Assembly (NCBI GenBank): GCA_030272585.1
Contig: BSYQ01000001.1
Span: 7,889,001-7,953,000 of the forward strand
Source of the DNA: Bryopsis sp. KO-2023
Lineage: Eukaryota > Chlorophyta > Ulvophyceae > Bryopsidales > Bryopsidaceae
Direction: 5' to 3'
Length of the DNA stretch: 64,000 nt
The notes beneath the pieces were generated by a model, which was not told the DNA's origin, did no database searches, and saw only the letters and a program-made list of their open reading frames with translations. Below, in pieces: positions 9,100 through 19,970 of this stretch. Numbering within the stretch: position 1 is the stretch's first letter; every line of letters begins with the position of its first letter. Position numbers and translations under genes: made by a program.

Positions 9100-9460
9100 G
9101 CGATCACCGAAAGCGCGTCGCACTGCGCGCAGCGCCCTTTCCCAAGGCGATTTTTCGTTTCTTTTTTTTTTTTTTCAAACTCCCATCGATCCAGACCTGC
9201 GCGAGGGCGCAGCGCGCAGCACCCTCACACTTTTAAATTCGACAAGTCGTTGCACGCTGCGCAGCTCCCTCGCCCCTCACCCCTTTAAATGTAACAGGTC
9301 GCTGCGCAGCGCGCAGCTCCCTCGCCCATCACTCTTTTCAACTTAACAAGTCGCTGCGCAGCGCGCACCTCCCTCGCCCATCACCCTTTGCAGTTCGACA
9401 GGTCGCTGCGCGTTGCGCAGCTCCCTCGCCCTTTCAGGTTTTTTTTTTTCCATCGTTCTC
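9100..9460. repeat. second block of GC-rich palindromic minisatellite
   Basis: It begins with cgatcaccgaaagcgcgtcgcactgcgcgcagcgccctttcccaaggcg, whose right part matches the first bases of the window, followed by a T-run and then about four GC-core units (for example gtcgctgcgcagcgcgcagc) with ctccctcgcccatcac linkers. It leads directly into repeat copy R2, in the same order as in positions 1-1023. The composite unit is therefore leader, T-run, minisatellite, 45-codon ORF, hairpin. Confidence 0.8.
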
Positions 9461-9489
9461 CACCAGTTCGCTGCGCTTCGCGCAGCGCC

Positions 9490-9752
9490 CTGGAAAACTC
9501 GCAAAGTCGTGGGAGTCGGACCTGCGCTCCGCGCATGTCCGCCATGCGCGCAGCGTCGACCGACATGGCGCCTCGAAAATCAGACATGCGGCCTCGGAGC
9601 GTGACCGGCTACGAGGACATTTCGATCGGGGGCTGGAGCCTCGACAAACTCCTCGCGATCGGGATCCAATAGAGAAAAATCTCATTTCATTTCGATTTTC
9701 CAATTAACCGGTCTGTCTCATCGCTTTGACAGAGAGAGGGAAATCGAACGTA
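9490..9752 (+). repeat. dispersed repeat copy R2 (45-codon ORF plus 3' hairpin)
   Basis: Nearly identical to R1. The ORF at 9535-9672 is 45 codons and ends GGWSLDKLLAIGIQ then TAG. The 3' hairpin has inner arms TCTGTC (9712-9717) / GACAGA (9728-9733) and outer arms CGATTTTCC / GGGAAATCG with one mismatch. Compared with R1 it has a Pro in place of Leu in MAPRKSD and Trp in place of Gln before SLDKLL. Confidence 0.8.
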
Positions 9753-10836
9753 ACAGTTTTTCGTTTTTTTTTTTTTTTTTTTCGAACTCCCATCGAACGA
9801 ACTCCCAGCGAACCACAAGCTGTAAGTTCCATTCGATTTCCCTTCTTACATTAGGTAACCCCTTTTTCGTTTTTTTTTTTTTTTTCGAACTCCCAGCGAA
9901 CCAGAAGTCGGACTGGCGCGACTTGGGAAAAAACTTGGGTTTTTTTTTTTTTTTTAACTCCGAGCGAATCAGATCTGGGCTAGGGCGCTGCGCGCAGCGA
10001 ACTTGTTTTTTTCCAAGTCGCGGAAGTCGGACTGGCGCGACTTGGAAAAAAACGTGGTTTTTTTTTTTTTTTTTCGAAACCAAGTCTGGGCCAGGGCGTC
10101 GCGCGCAGCGCCCTCGTTTTTTCCAAGTCGCGCCAGTCGCGCAGCGCCCTTTCCCAAGGCGCTCGTTCGTTGGTTTTTTTTTTTTCTAACTCTCAGCGAA
10201 CCAGATCTGCGCCCAGCGACCTAACCCATCCCTTTAAGATCCCTTTTTTTATTCCAACAGGTCGCTGCGCTGCGCCCAGCGACCTCGCCCATATCTTTTT
10301 TTACTCCAACAGGTCGCTGCGCTGCGCCCAGCGACCTCGCCCATCACTTGTTTTAAGTGGTCGTCTGTAATTTCGCAGCTCCCTCTCCCATCACCTTTTT
10401 AAAGGAGCGAGCTGCGCAGCGCGCAGCTCCCTCGCCCTTATCGTTTCGAAGCTCCCTGTCCCATCAGTTTACTGAAGTGATCGCTGCGCTGCGCGCAGCT
10501 CCCTGGCGCTGCGCGCACCACCCTCACCCATCACACTTTTTAAATTAACAGGCCGCTGCGCGCAGCGACCTCGCCCAACACGTTTTCAAACGAGCGAGCT
10601 GCGCAGCCCCTCACACTTTTCAAGGGGTCGCTGCGCAGCGCGCAGCTCGCTCGCCCATCACTTTTTCTAATTAAAAAGATCGGTGCGCTGCACCCAGCGA
10701 CCTCGCCCATCACCTTTTCAAAAGAGCGAGCTGCGCAGCGCGCAGCTCCCTCGCCCTTTCCTTTTCGATGGTACCGCGCCCTTTCCTTTTCGACTTTGCT
10801 CCGCCCTTTCCTTTTCGACTTTGCTGCGCAGCGCCC
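9753..10836. repeat. T-run modules and third minisatellite block
   Basis: At 9760-10220 there are repeated modules of a 13-20 base T-run followed by cgaactcccagcgaaccag-type sequence and gcgacttgggaaaa-type sequence. At 10137-10230 the sequence matches the start of the window. From ~10240 to 10770 there is a third array of GC-core units (gtcgctgcgctgcgcccagcgacctcgcccatcac and variants). No coding region is supported; open frames here are repeat translations rich in Arg, Ala and Phe. Confidence 0.8.
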
Positions 10837-10837
10837 T

Positions 10838-11110
10838 GGAAACCACCCAAGTGAAGAGAGTCGGACCTGCGCTCGGCGCAGTTTCGCTGCAGCAGCGCGC
10901 CGGTCCGCCATGCGAGCGGCGTCGACCGCCATGGCGCCTCGAAAATCCGACATGCGAGCGGGGAGCGTGACCGGCCAGGTGGACATTCCGCCTGCGGGCT
11001 AGTACCCTGCGGGGACAAACTGATGATCCGTGGAAAATCTCATTACATTCGATTTCCCAATTAACCGGTCCGTCTCATGGCTTCGACGGAGACAGGAAAA
11101 TCGAACGCCA
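10838..11110 (+). repeat. dispersed repeat copy R3 (diverged, compensatory hairpin change)
   Basis: A diverged copy of the R1/R2 unit. The ORF frame is kept through SAMRAASTAMAPRKSDMR but changes afterwards and stops early (TAG near 11000). The 3' hairpin is preserved even though its bases differ: inner arms TCCGTC (11069-11074) / GACGGA (11085-11090), where R1 and R2 have TCTGTC / GACAGA. That is a paired T-to-C and A-to-G change that keeps the stem. Confidence 0.75.
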
Positions 11111-11310
11111 ACCAAACGGTCGTCTTTCGTCGTTTTTTTTTCGTTGTCGTACAGTCGTACGAACTTGTGGGTTGCAATCACCGAAAGTGCGTCGTACTTC
11201 GCGCAGCGCCCTTTCCCAAGGCGTTTTTCGGTTTTTTTTTTTTTTTTTTTTTCCGAACTCTCAGCCCCTCTTTCCTTTCCAACATGCCTGGCGATCACCG
11301 AGAGCGCGTC

Positions 11311-11727
11311 GCACTTTGTCGCGTGCGAAACGAGTGAGAAACGAGTGAGAAAACCCAGTTTCTCTTTTTTCACAGAAACTGGCGTAACTCCCTCGTTTCT
11401 CACCCGTTTTGAGCGCGACAAAGTGCTGAGTGCTCGAAAAAATGTCGCCCATACTTCTGTTGGGTCGTTTTCGAAGTCGAAATATCTTGGGAGTGGTTCC
11501 GACGTGCATTTAAAATGCATGCATCAGGTGAGTCCTCGGAATCACTCTCCGGATACTTCGATCGAAAAAACGGCCAGACAGAAGTATGGGCGACATTTTT
11601 TCGAGCACTCAGCACTTTGTCGCGCTCGAAACGGGTGAGAAACGAGGGAGTTACGCCAGTTTCTGTGAAAAAAGAGAAACTGGGTTTTCTCACTCGTTTC
11701 TCACTCGTTTCGAGCGCGACAAAGTGC
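11311..11727. repeat. large nested foldback palindrome
   Basis: Two ~149-bp inverted arms, 11311-11459 and 11579-11727, are nearly identical as reverse complements and are separated by a 119-bp centre. Each arm is itself a palindrome: in the right arm cgagcactcagcactttgtc..(11602-11646) pairs with ..gacaaagtgctgagtgctcg (11693-11737) around a smaller hairpin (CCAGTTTCT..AGAAACTGG). The centre contains the palindrome tgcatttaaaatgca. This is typical of foldback or MITE-like elements. No transposase frame is seen inside, and no clear target-site duplication could be fixed. Confidence 0.85.
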
Positions 11728-11828
11728 TGAGTGCTCGGTTCAGCCTCTTCTTTGACGTGGTGAAGTGCACGCAACGCCTTCCCCCCTCGTTGTCCGCCAG
11801 TTTTTCTTTTTTTTCTTTCCTTACGCCC

Positions 11829-12040
11829 TGGAATCGCAAAGTCGTGGGAGTCGGACCTGCGCTCCGCGCATGTCCGCCATGCGCGCAGCGTCGACCGACA
11901 TGGCGCCTCGAAAATCAGACATGCGGCCTCGGAGCGTGACCGGCTACGAGGACATTTCGATCGGGGGCTGGAGCCTCGACAAACTCCTCGCGATCGGGAT
12001 TCAATAGAGAAAAATCTCATTTCATTTCGATTTTCCAAAA
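11829..12040 (+). repeat. dispersed repeat copy R4 (ORF intact, hairpin lost)
   Basis: A copy of the R1/R2 unit with a complete 45-codon ORF at 11870-12007, identical in frame and ending to R2. The similarity stops at cgattttcca, before the hairpin loop, so the 3' stem-loop is truncated. It marks the right edge of the repeat block; gene-like sequence begins shortly after. Confidence 0.8.
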
Positions 12041-12159
12041 AGGAACCTGTCATGTTCGACTGACGTTACGATGGCAGAGCGTCCAGTGGGGGTAGCACGC
12101 ATAAATCTACCAGCTCTCGAATCTTCTCGCCAGCGAGGGGCGCACTCAGGAATAACCAT

Positions 12160-15122
12160 ATGAATATTATCGGAGGAGTGCTTCGGCTTGGCCGAGGGCG
12201 AGGGGATCACCCCAATGAGTCTGGCCGTGATTCCAGCCAGGAGCGTCCCTCTGAGGTGGAGGGAGGGAGCGAGGGGACCAAGCCATCAAACAGAGCTCCA
12301 AATGCCAAGGAACTGGTGCGGGAATGAAGCCTAGTTTGCCCTAGCCTGTTCGTCTATAGATGCGTAGACGACCTTTGTGACGACCTTTGGTTGCTGGGGC
12401 GTCGATAAACGAAACGGTTTCTGAGAAGAAACTAGGCGCGATTCTTTGTGAGGGTTGGATAGACGTCGAACTCGCAGCGGGTCGACTCTGTTCGCAGCGT
12501 TTCAAAGCGACATTTTTTTTTTTCAGGGATTGAGGCGAGAATACCACGTTCCTCATTCCAAGTCGCAAAGACGGTTGGGTTACTACTTGGAAGACAAGTG
12601 CTTCCGCAAGTGGAGGTGCGCATGCAAAACGCATTTTAATCGCGACAGGAAATCGGTCGTCAATACCGTCTTGTCCATGCTGACACACCCCATTTGTGAT
12701 TAAGGATTGCGACTCTGGAAGGAGAAGTTGTTTCTGAGTCTCAACAAACCAAACACTACTTTCAACGATGGAAGCTGCATGCATGCACCAGGTGAGATGC
12801 TGATTGACCCCTCACCTGAATCATGACTATGTATAGGTGCATTAAAAAAAAAAAAGAAAGAAGAGAAGAGAAGAGAATTCGATCGACCCAAACATACCGT
12901 CCCGTGCATTCGACAGAGAACTATCCCCTCGCTTCGACAATGACAACTGGTTTTCTTGCTGTGCTCAGTCTGGTGGCATGGATGTGTGCAGACCAATCCC
13001 ACGCTCGCGTCCTCCAGCAACTAGAAAAAACATGCTTCAAAGAATGGAGAACCCTGGTCCAATTCCGATGCTACATAACCAACATATTATCCGAGGTGAA
13101 ACGCCCATTTCGAAATCCTTTCAAAAAACTCGTTCGGGGGTTTTTTTTTTCCTTTCCAAAGGGTGCTTGCACGATCAGTCTGTATTTTTGGTTTGAAATA
13201 TTCGATGGTTTTGCTTTTTTTCTCGCTCCCCAACTCTATGTGTGTATGTACAGGAACAGCAAATTCTCCGGAAGTGCTTCAGAGAATGGTCGGGGGGTAA
13301 ATGTGATGGCTCCTTCGATTTGGACACAGATTTTGTGGAAGCTCAACAGTCCGCCGAGGGAACACAGGAGGTGGGTGACCTGGCGGCTCTTCAAGACAGC
13401 CAGGATGAGAGGATAATCATCAAACGGGTGGAGAACATCGCAAAACGAAAGCTGGTGCTGAGGGTGTTTCATCGGTGGTGCGAGAATATCTGCCTCGAAC
13501 CTGCATGGCAAGTTCAAAGAATCCGCTCCTGGAGACAGAGGAAAGTCACAAGGGTGGCCTTCACAGCGTGGTGTCAAATCGTCGACCGTCAGAAGCTGTC
13601 CAGAGAAACCGGGACAGAGCTGCTGGAGAGCGTATTGCTGAAACATGTGTTCGGCTCTTGGCTTGATGCTGCCATGGTTGCAGAAGGGGGAGGAACGCCG
13701 AAGGATGGGCAAACGGCGATTGCTGGGGGCCTGAATGGAGCTTCAATCCTGGAAACTCGGAGGAGGGAGAATGCTGCCATGGAGGGCTGGGCAAGAATCA
13801 TGCGATCAAAAAAGGTTCTGAGAACTGCTTTCGTATTGTGGAGGGAGGAGGCCCGACCGCAGGCGGACGAAGTCTTGGTCAAACGAGCAACCAGCTTGAG
13901 GTGGAGGCAGTGCGTCTCCACGGTGATCAAATCCTGGAACGAATTTGCCCAAGCAAAGCATGTTCAGGCTGTCCTGGTTGGGAGGTTTCAAGCTAGGCAG
14001 GAAAGGCTTCTGATCAGAAAGGCTCTCCAGGGCTGGTGTGCCATGAAGAATCGAATGGTGATCGCTCAAGTGGCTGAGTGTCGGGCGGATTGCCATTTCG
14101 CCAGGCGATTCTTGGTCAAGTGCCTCCGTCAATGGCATGTGGAATGTTTGAAACAGCAGGATAAATGTCTTGCAACCAGGATTTGCTCCAATTTGCATAC
14201 TAAATCAAGCCTCCACCGTAGTCTCAATGCATGGAAAAGTTTCACCGCTCGCAAGCACCACTACAGGATGGTGACTCGCGTTATTGAAACAAGGCGGCTG
14301 GGAAAGTTCAGCCATGCATGGTTGAGAACGACCCAAGAGGCTGCAAGGCAAAGATGTCATTTAGACTCCGCCATGGAGCACAGGGAAAGGTATATTTCGA
14401 GGGCGGTGTTGAGTGTCTGGAATGGCATGGTGGAAGAAAAGGTTGGAGTTTGGTGCGGCCAAGCAGAGTCGTTCCATACAAAGAACCTTCTGAAAAGATG
14501 TTTCTTGGCTTTCCGAGAAGCTGTGTCATGGGCGTCGGCGGTCCAGCACGATCGCAGAATCTCAGCGATGAGAAATTCTTTCACCAAATGGTGGGAGGTT
14601 GTGTCGACAGCTAGGATGGCATGCTCTGCGGTGGTCCAATCCAAGTGCTTTGTCTGCTGGAGAGTCGTCGCCAAGCACGGGGACATGCATCTGGCTGCTA
14701 AGCATTGCAGAAATCAATTGATCAGAATGGGTTGGACGGAGTGGTTCAGACTGTATGTTGCCCCGCTAAGGATGGAAGCAGACAGAGTTCAGAGAAACAA
14801 ACTGAGGCTGAAAATCCTGAAAGCATACTTCATCCCTTGGCACAGAGAGGCATACAGCAGCTACCGAGCGCAAGCCGCAGATCTGTTGAATTTGGTGAAG
14901 GAGAACCTTCAGCATTTGAACTTGCAAAAGCCCAGCCATATCCCTGGACCTTCACTTCAAGCTCCCGAGCGAGCGAGTCCGGCAGCTACTCTCGGAAATG
15001 TTCAAAACTATCCACGAATCAGCATGCCTCCGGATTATGTTCAAGATTATGGAGGAGATGCTGTGCGGCAATCGTTGTATTTGAGTCAAATGGAGCCTGA
15101 AAATCATCCACGGCCATCATGA
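12160..15122 (+). CDS. SFI1-like centrin-binding repeat protein
   Basis: A repeat protein of the SFI1 type, which binds centrin along a long helix at centrioles, basal bodies or spindle poles. The last exon (13254-15122, TGA stop) carries about 16 units of the pattern hydrophobic-x-x-x-F/L-x-x-W, for example LRKCFREW, VAFTAWCQ, VFGSWLDA, VIKSWNEF, ALQGWCAM, CLRQWHVE and YFIPWHRE, spaced ~25-40 residues apart. An upstream exon, 12969-13095 (acceptor ctcag, donor gtgaaa), adds KTCFKEWRTL and joins in frame. Further exons around 12526-12655 (DKCFRKWRC) and ~12722-12791 (HYFQRWKL) belong to it, but the junction near 12656-12721 was not resolved. A possible first exon with ATG at 12160 is tentative. 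The C-terminal ~70 residues are Pro/Ser-rich and lack repeats. Confidence 0.75.
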
Positions 15123-15879
15123 ATGCTCCCCCGGACCATCGGGCCTGCAGCTTTCTGAGTATTAAGATTTTGGGTGATGTGCATGACATGGGTGGAAAGT
15201 TGTGCTCATTGTGGCTTCGTGATTCTTCGAGAGAGGGTTTTTTATAGAAATAGATAGTTGGACAACAGACATTCTCCCTGAACATAAATAGTTGCAAATG
15301 AAAATTAGTTCTTGTCGTCGTGGTTGGGGGAGACCTGTACTTCTAATATATTGGCTAGGGACACGTGGGTTATTGTTGAAGTCAAAATTCAATCTATTTG
15401 TTGCCTTCTTTCACCTCTTGAAGTGAACAGCATATTTAATCCAATATTTAATCCTGAGGAAAAAATTGAAGAGAAAGAGTAAGCAATTTTTTGCAGTCAT
15501 CCAAGTTTTGGGGGCAGTTTCAGAGAAACTGCCCCCCCCCAAAAAAACACGGAACCAAACGGAAAACCAAACCAAAAATCGGTTAACGGACGCAGATTTT
15601 CTTGAAGTGGGCAGAAGAGGAAAGGCGAGTGGGCCGACTCACGGCATTGTCGTACAATGTATCGCTTCATTGTTACAGAGCCATCCAAGCGCTTTTTCCC
15701 AAGGAAAACACACGAAGTTGCGGGTGCAAAGAGAGTAGCGAGGCACGTGTCCATCGGCGGAAAGAACCAAACGAACGAAAGCTTATCGTGCAAAACCGCA
15801 AAGAGATAATCATATCGACACCAGCGAGCGCACTTTGGTACATCGTTCCCCGCCGCGAGAAGAGAAGCGCAAACGCACC
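15123..15879. other. intergenic region with a strong hairpin at 15506-15545
   Basis: No gene is supported between the SFI1-like stop and the SEC61 gamma start. The notable feature is a near-perfect hairpin: GGGGGCAGTTTC (15510-15521), loop aga, GAAACTGCCCCC (15525-15536), with flanking T- and A-runs extending the stem. The 3' part (15700-15879) should hold the SEC61 gamma promoter; no TATA box stands out. Confidence 0.5.
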
Positions 15880-16690
15880 ATGGCATCGGTCGACGTTGTT
15901 GAGTACGTGCTCAAGCCTTTGAAGGATTTCGCGAAAAACAGCTCCAGGCTGATATACAAATGCTCGAAGCCAGACAAGAAAGGTATGGACCCATCCCTCC
16001 TCGACGAATTTTCCAGGCCCTACAGAATTTCGATTGCCGGCAGAGATCTGTGCAGTACTTTCTGTATTGACTTCGTTGAGCGAGCTGGCTCGTTTCACGT
16101 TTGGCCAGTTTTATGGTTTCAAGAAGATTTGTTTTCTATTTTGGTGACAACCTCGTTCTGTTTTCTTTGTTTTTTTCCCAGAGTTTTCCAAAGTATGCAT
16201 GAAGACGGGGGCTGGCTTCTTGGTCACTGGGTTCATCGGATTCTTCGTGAAACTCGTATTCATTGTAAGTGGATATTGCACACATTGCTGAACACCCTCT
16301 GCCTTTTCATGTTTGTTTGTTTTTTTTTTTCCGGGGAAAAGTGAAGTGTTATCTGCTTAACTTTTTTTGGGATCGTGTTCTTGCTTCCAACATTTTCAAA
16401 GTGGAAATGTTTCAGGAACTCTTTAAAATGCAATGTGGTATTTTTTGTGATGTACTGCCTGTTTCATTTCATTTCCCAGTTTTTCTGTACTTTTTCTTTT
16501 TTCCAATCGGGTTCATTTATCAGACATCCTAAGTAAATCCATTGCTGATGTGGGCAACCCTCACGAGCTAGTCTCGGTGATTCCTCATCGGATATTTACT
16601 GGTTTTTTTTTTGGATATTTATTTTGGTTTGGTTCTGTTTTGCAGCCCATTAACAACATTATTGTGGGGGGTGGAATGTCTTCTTCTTAA
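15880..16690 (+). CDS. SEC61G: protein translocase SEC61 subunit gamma
   Basis: The small tail-anchored gamma subunit of the ER SEC61 translocon. Three exons join in frame: 15880-15982, 16182-16264 and 16646-16690, with introns gtatgg..cccag and gtaagt..tgcag. The 76-residue product begins [20 protein letters not shown], contains the family signatures [19 protein letters not shown] (an amphipathic segment lying on the membrane) and PINNIIVGG, and has one transmembrane helix ([17 protein letters not shown]). The usual family length is ~68 residues; the extra residues are at the N-terminus and in the short Ser-rich tail. Start context is accATGg. It should work with SEC61 alpha and beta, which are not in this window. 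Confidence 0.95.
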
Positions 16691-17967
16691 CACACATACA
16701 TCGTACGGTTGAGGAGCAGATATTCGGGTTTCTTGCAACCCGAAACCAAGAACAAAGTTCAACATTGAACGAGAGAGCAACGCAAGAAATGGAATGTATA
16801 TTTGGGTGTGTTTCTACGAGGGTGATTTTCGAGGTCGCTTGGGTGGAACCTATGAAACGGTTAATAAGTTTGGGGGTGTCTAGAATTGTCTGCTGATTCT
16901 GTATTCCCTTTTTTAAAGCAAAACCTCGTGGATCCTGGCGCTGAGAAGGAGATAATGTTGTGTGTAATATGCGGTTGCTGAATTCACTTCTCGATGAGAA
17001 TACTTCTTCCTTTGCCGAGGAAAATTTGAAATCCGCCTGTAAAATTTTACACTGAACTTCATGATGGGGAGCACACCAAGGCATGCCATATATTCTGTTA
17101 AAGTTTATCCTTCACGAGAATTACTTCAAATAGGAAAATCTAAAATTTGACTGTTCCTATCATACTGAGGATGTGTCAATGTGATTTAGACTGTGTGGAA
17201 CGCTCCTGCTCAAAATAACACAGCACTCGTGCAGAGTCACACTCGATCCCTTCTCATCTTCTCACCCAATCGCCAGGGCACATCACGTGTCTCCAATTCC
17301 ACTTGGCCGTCCAGCTTTTTTCCGGCTTTTTTCCGGGAGCCAGCTTCTTGTCACATCTTTCCGATCGGTTTTTCAAACAAGCAGGATCGTTTTGTCCCCA
17401 TCCCGGGCCGCCAATGCGTTGCCAAACCATGAACAGACATCTTTCCATCGGGTGAATTGCCTGCTGAATCGATTGGTGGCGCAGGATGCCCATATCGCCG
17501 TCTCGAGAACTGACACCCTGACCCGAACTTATCTCCAGGTTGGGGCGCCAGGTCAGGCTGGGAGGCGCCGCCGGAAAGGCCCCTCCACGTTTGAATCCTG
17601 CCAGGAGGGTGTGCACCAGGCGTCGATTGCCATGTCGAGGTGATCCAAAGATCAAGCCTCCCTGCCCTACATTGTTAGCACAATCTCCCAAAATAGACCA
17701 GGGGGGAAAACTAACAATTCTGATCTTGCCCTGATTTTTGGCAGAATGCTCAGATTCACATTGGCATGTCACTGACAATCGGTTACCCCGGATAGAACTG
17801 GATTTAGCAAAGTTGAGAGGGTTTTCACTGTTTATTGGGCATTATGAGATCTTTACCATCGCTCGTTCGGACAATCTGACAGCAAAATATCGCATCATAA
17901 AATCGCTTCCCTAAGGGGGGTGCGATTCTCAGACTTCTCAGAAAAACACTGGTTCTCCTTGTTGCAG
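16691..17967 (+). other. region upstream of PII; 5' exons unresolved
   Basis: About 1.3 kb between SEC61 gamma and the first secure PII exon. Nuclear PII proteins of algae and plants carry a plastid-targeting presequence, so the start codon and transit peptide of the PII gene should lie here. Open frames rich in Ser, Arg and Phe exist at 17287-17643, but none has both a good ATG and a splice-compatible end, so I do not choose one. Nothing else is recognised. Confidence 0.4.
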
Positions 17968-19158
17968 CCTCACTCGACAAATACTGCGATGCGCAATGGG
18001 ATAATGAAGGAATGCCTGGGTGTAATTTTTTCAAGGTCGAGGTGAGCAGAACTGTGAAAGGTGTTTTATAAGACAGGGTCCTGACAATCGCTGTTTTTTT
18101 TGTCTGAGAGATATTATCAACATGTTGCATAAAGATCCCTTTTTTTTCTGTGGTGACCACTGAAGGCAATATTCAGACCTTGGCGATTGCCTGGGGTGAT
18201 CAAACGATTAAACGACGAAGGAATTAAGGGAGTGACAGCAACCGATGTTCGAGGCCTTGGTGTCCAAGGAGGTGAGAATCTTTTTTTCTTTTTTTTGAAC
18301 TCTTGAGGATCTTTTTTTTTTTCAACTCCTGAGAATGTTTTTTTTTTCTTTTTTGTTTCACTCTTGGGCAATAATAATCTGGAACATAAGAAATCGGCAT
18401 GTGATTCTCTTCTCGACATTTCGTCAATTCAAGCATGCTTGATTTGTGATGTCTTTGTTTCAACACGAAATACATTCTGGTTAATTTTATTTATTTTTTA
18501 TTCTCTTCCTTTTTTTTTTTTTTTTTTTTTTGGGGGGGGGGGAGAGTATATTGTGCTGGGCTACTGATCATGTGGTTGGCGATTAGATCTTTCTGAGCGC
18601 TACGGAGGGAGTGCATTTGGCGATGCTGCTCTGGTCGTAAAAACTAAATTGGAGATCGTTGTTATGAGGTGCCATCGTCTGTCCGCCCTTGATCCGTTTT
18701 TTTTTTTTCACCGCAAAATTAATCTAGTTGAGAAAAAAAGCAGCATGTTTTTGTTGTTCTCCTTAGGGCTCAAGTGCAGGATGTGATTTCGATGATAATA
18801 GAAGAGGCCAGGACTGGGGAAATCGGCGATGGAAAGATTTTTGTCCAGCCTGTGTGCGACGTAATTCGAATGTGAGTATTTTGTTTTGTTGTTTATTTTC
18901 AACTCCTAAGATGGTTTATGGCACCTTCCTAGCTTCTTTCTGGGCAAATCAAATCTGTTTTGGAGATGATTGGTCACGTTGGTTGAATGATTTGGCCCCA
19001 AAATCTCATGCCGAAATTGCGGATCACTTGTCTGGGAATTTGGAGTATATTTTTTTTCAAATGTGATTTTTTTACTGTGCAGACGTACTGGAGAATGTGG
19101 GCTGCAAGCAGAGCACATGGACGGAGGCCGAAGCGATTCACATAAGCAGTCCGTCTAA
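17968..19158 (+). CDS. GLB1: nitrogen regulatory protein PII, plant type (5' end unresolved)
   Basis: PII is a trimeric sensor of ATP/ADP and 2-oxoglutarate. In plastids of green algae and plants it controls N-acetyl-L-glutamate kinase and acetyl-CoA carboxylase. Five exons join in frame: 17968-18041, 18166-18271, 18587-18668, 18767-18871 and 19083-19158 (TAA). Diagnostic segments are [33 protein letters not shown], a T-loop of normal length ([11 protein letters not shown]), the ATP-binding [16 protein letters not shown] and DVIRI-RTGE. The C-terminal extension after [15 protein letters not shown] matches the Q-loop tail typical of Chloroplastida and absent from bacterial PII. The first exon begins in mid-codon, so at least one 5' exon with the targeting sequence is missing. 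Intron 2 contains a striking T-run followed by a G-run (~18511-18541). Confidence 0.9.
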
Positions 19159-19970
19159 ACTGGGGAAGATCTCCCAATGATGTGGCATCGAGGATAACCC
19201 CACCCCCCCTTTTTTTTTTTTTTTGTTCTTTTTTATTGATTTATAGAATTCAGAAGGACGAGATATCGTCCCAGTTCTGTGTTTCAGAACTTACCCATAT
19301 TTTTGATTTGCCCGACTCTTGAGGTCTGGGCATCTGCCCGAAATGCATGAATGCAAAACTGATTCAATTTTTGGCATATTTTAGAAGGCTAAAAACGATT
19401 TTTGGGGGTGGTAGATATGCAAGAATTAAATGGCACATCTGTAGAAGGTGGTCATCAGGATATAGTTGCTCGATTGCTCCCTCCAGCTTCACAATGAGGT
19501 GATGCAAACGAGTTGAAGAAATCAGAAAAAAACTCTGGTGCCTATGAGTTTCTGTGGTGGATGAGAACTGAGGGAGTTTTTCTGTGATGGATAGTTGGAT
19601 GAGTTGTAACAGTGACATGGAAAGCTACCAGTAAAGCTTTTGAAGGGAACAGATTTGACGAGTCCTTTTTCTCTCAAAAGAACCAACGAGAAGCACTTTT
19701 CATTTGCACTGTGCTCCTCCAGATATGCTCAAAATGATTTTTATATGTGCAAGGAACAAGTGCATGGCAATCAAGATCGCACGGGACGAAGATTTGTTCC
19801 AAAAATAACCTCTATATTTTCAAAAGCCAGGAGACACAAACCACTACAACCCCCCCTAAACCTCACTAAACCTCAACAAAACCATCGATTCTACACACAC
19901 AAGACACAAGCTCTCTCTGAAAAAGAAACACAAGGAAAAGAACGAGGCAATCCAGCCTCATGTTTGCATT
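19159..19970. other. intergenic region between convergent PII and WDR75 genes
   Basis: It lies between the 3' ends of two convergent genes. It contains a C-run/T-run at ~19200-19225 and AT-rich sequence. Short open frames here have no recognisable features. Probably the 3' untranslated regions of both genes. Confidence 0.5.

Noticed and set aside
1..12050. Repeat blocks on both sides of the Helitron being LTRs of a retroelement
   Set aside because: The flanking blocks are not end-to-end identical, copies are unequal in number (one left, three right), and no reverse transcriptase, integrase or primer-binding site is seen.
11400..12053. 217-codon minus-strand frame across the foldback and R4
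   Set aside because: It is a translation of inverted-repeat arms and of the reverse strand of the R4 repeat; similar frames appear on both strands because the sequence is palindromic.
16691..17778. 174-codon minus-strand frame at 17254-17778 as a gene
   Set aside because: It lacks an ATG start, has no recognisable domain and overlaps the region expected to hold the PII 5' exons.
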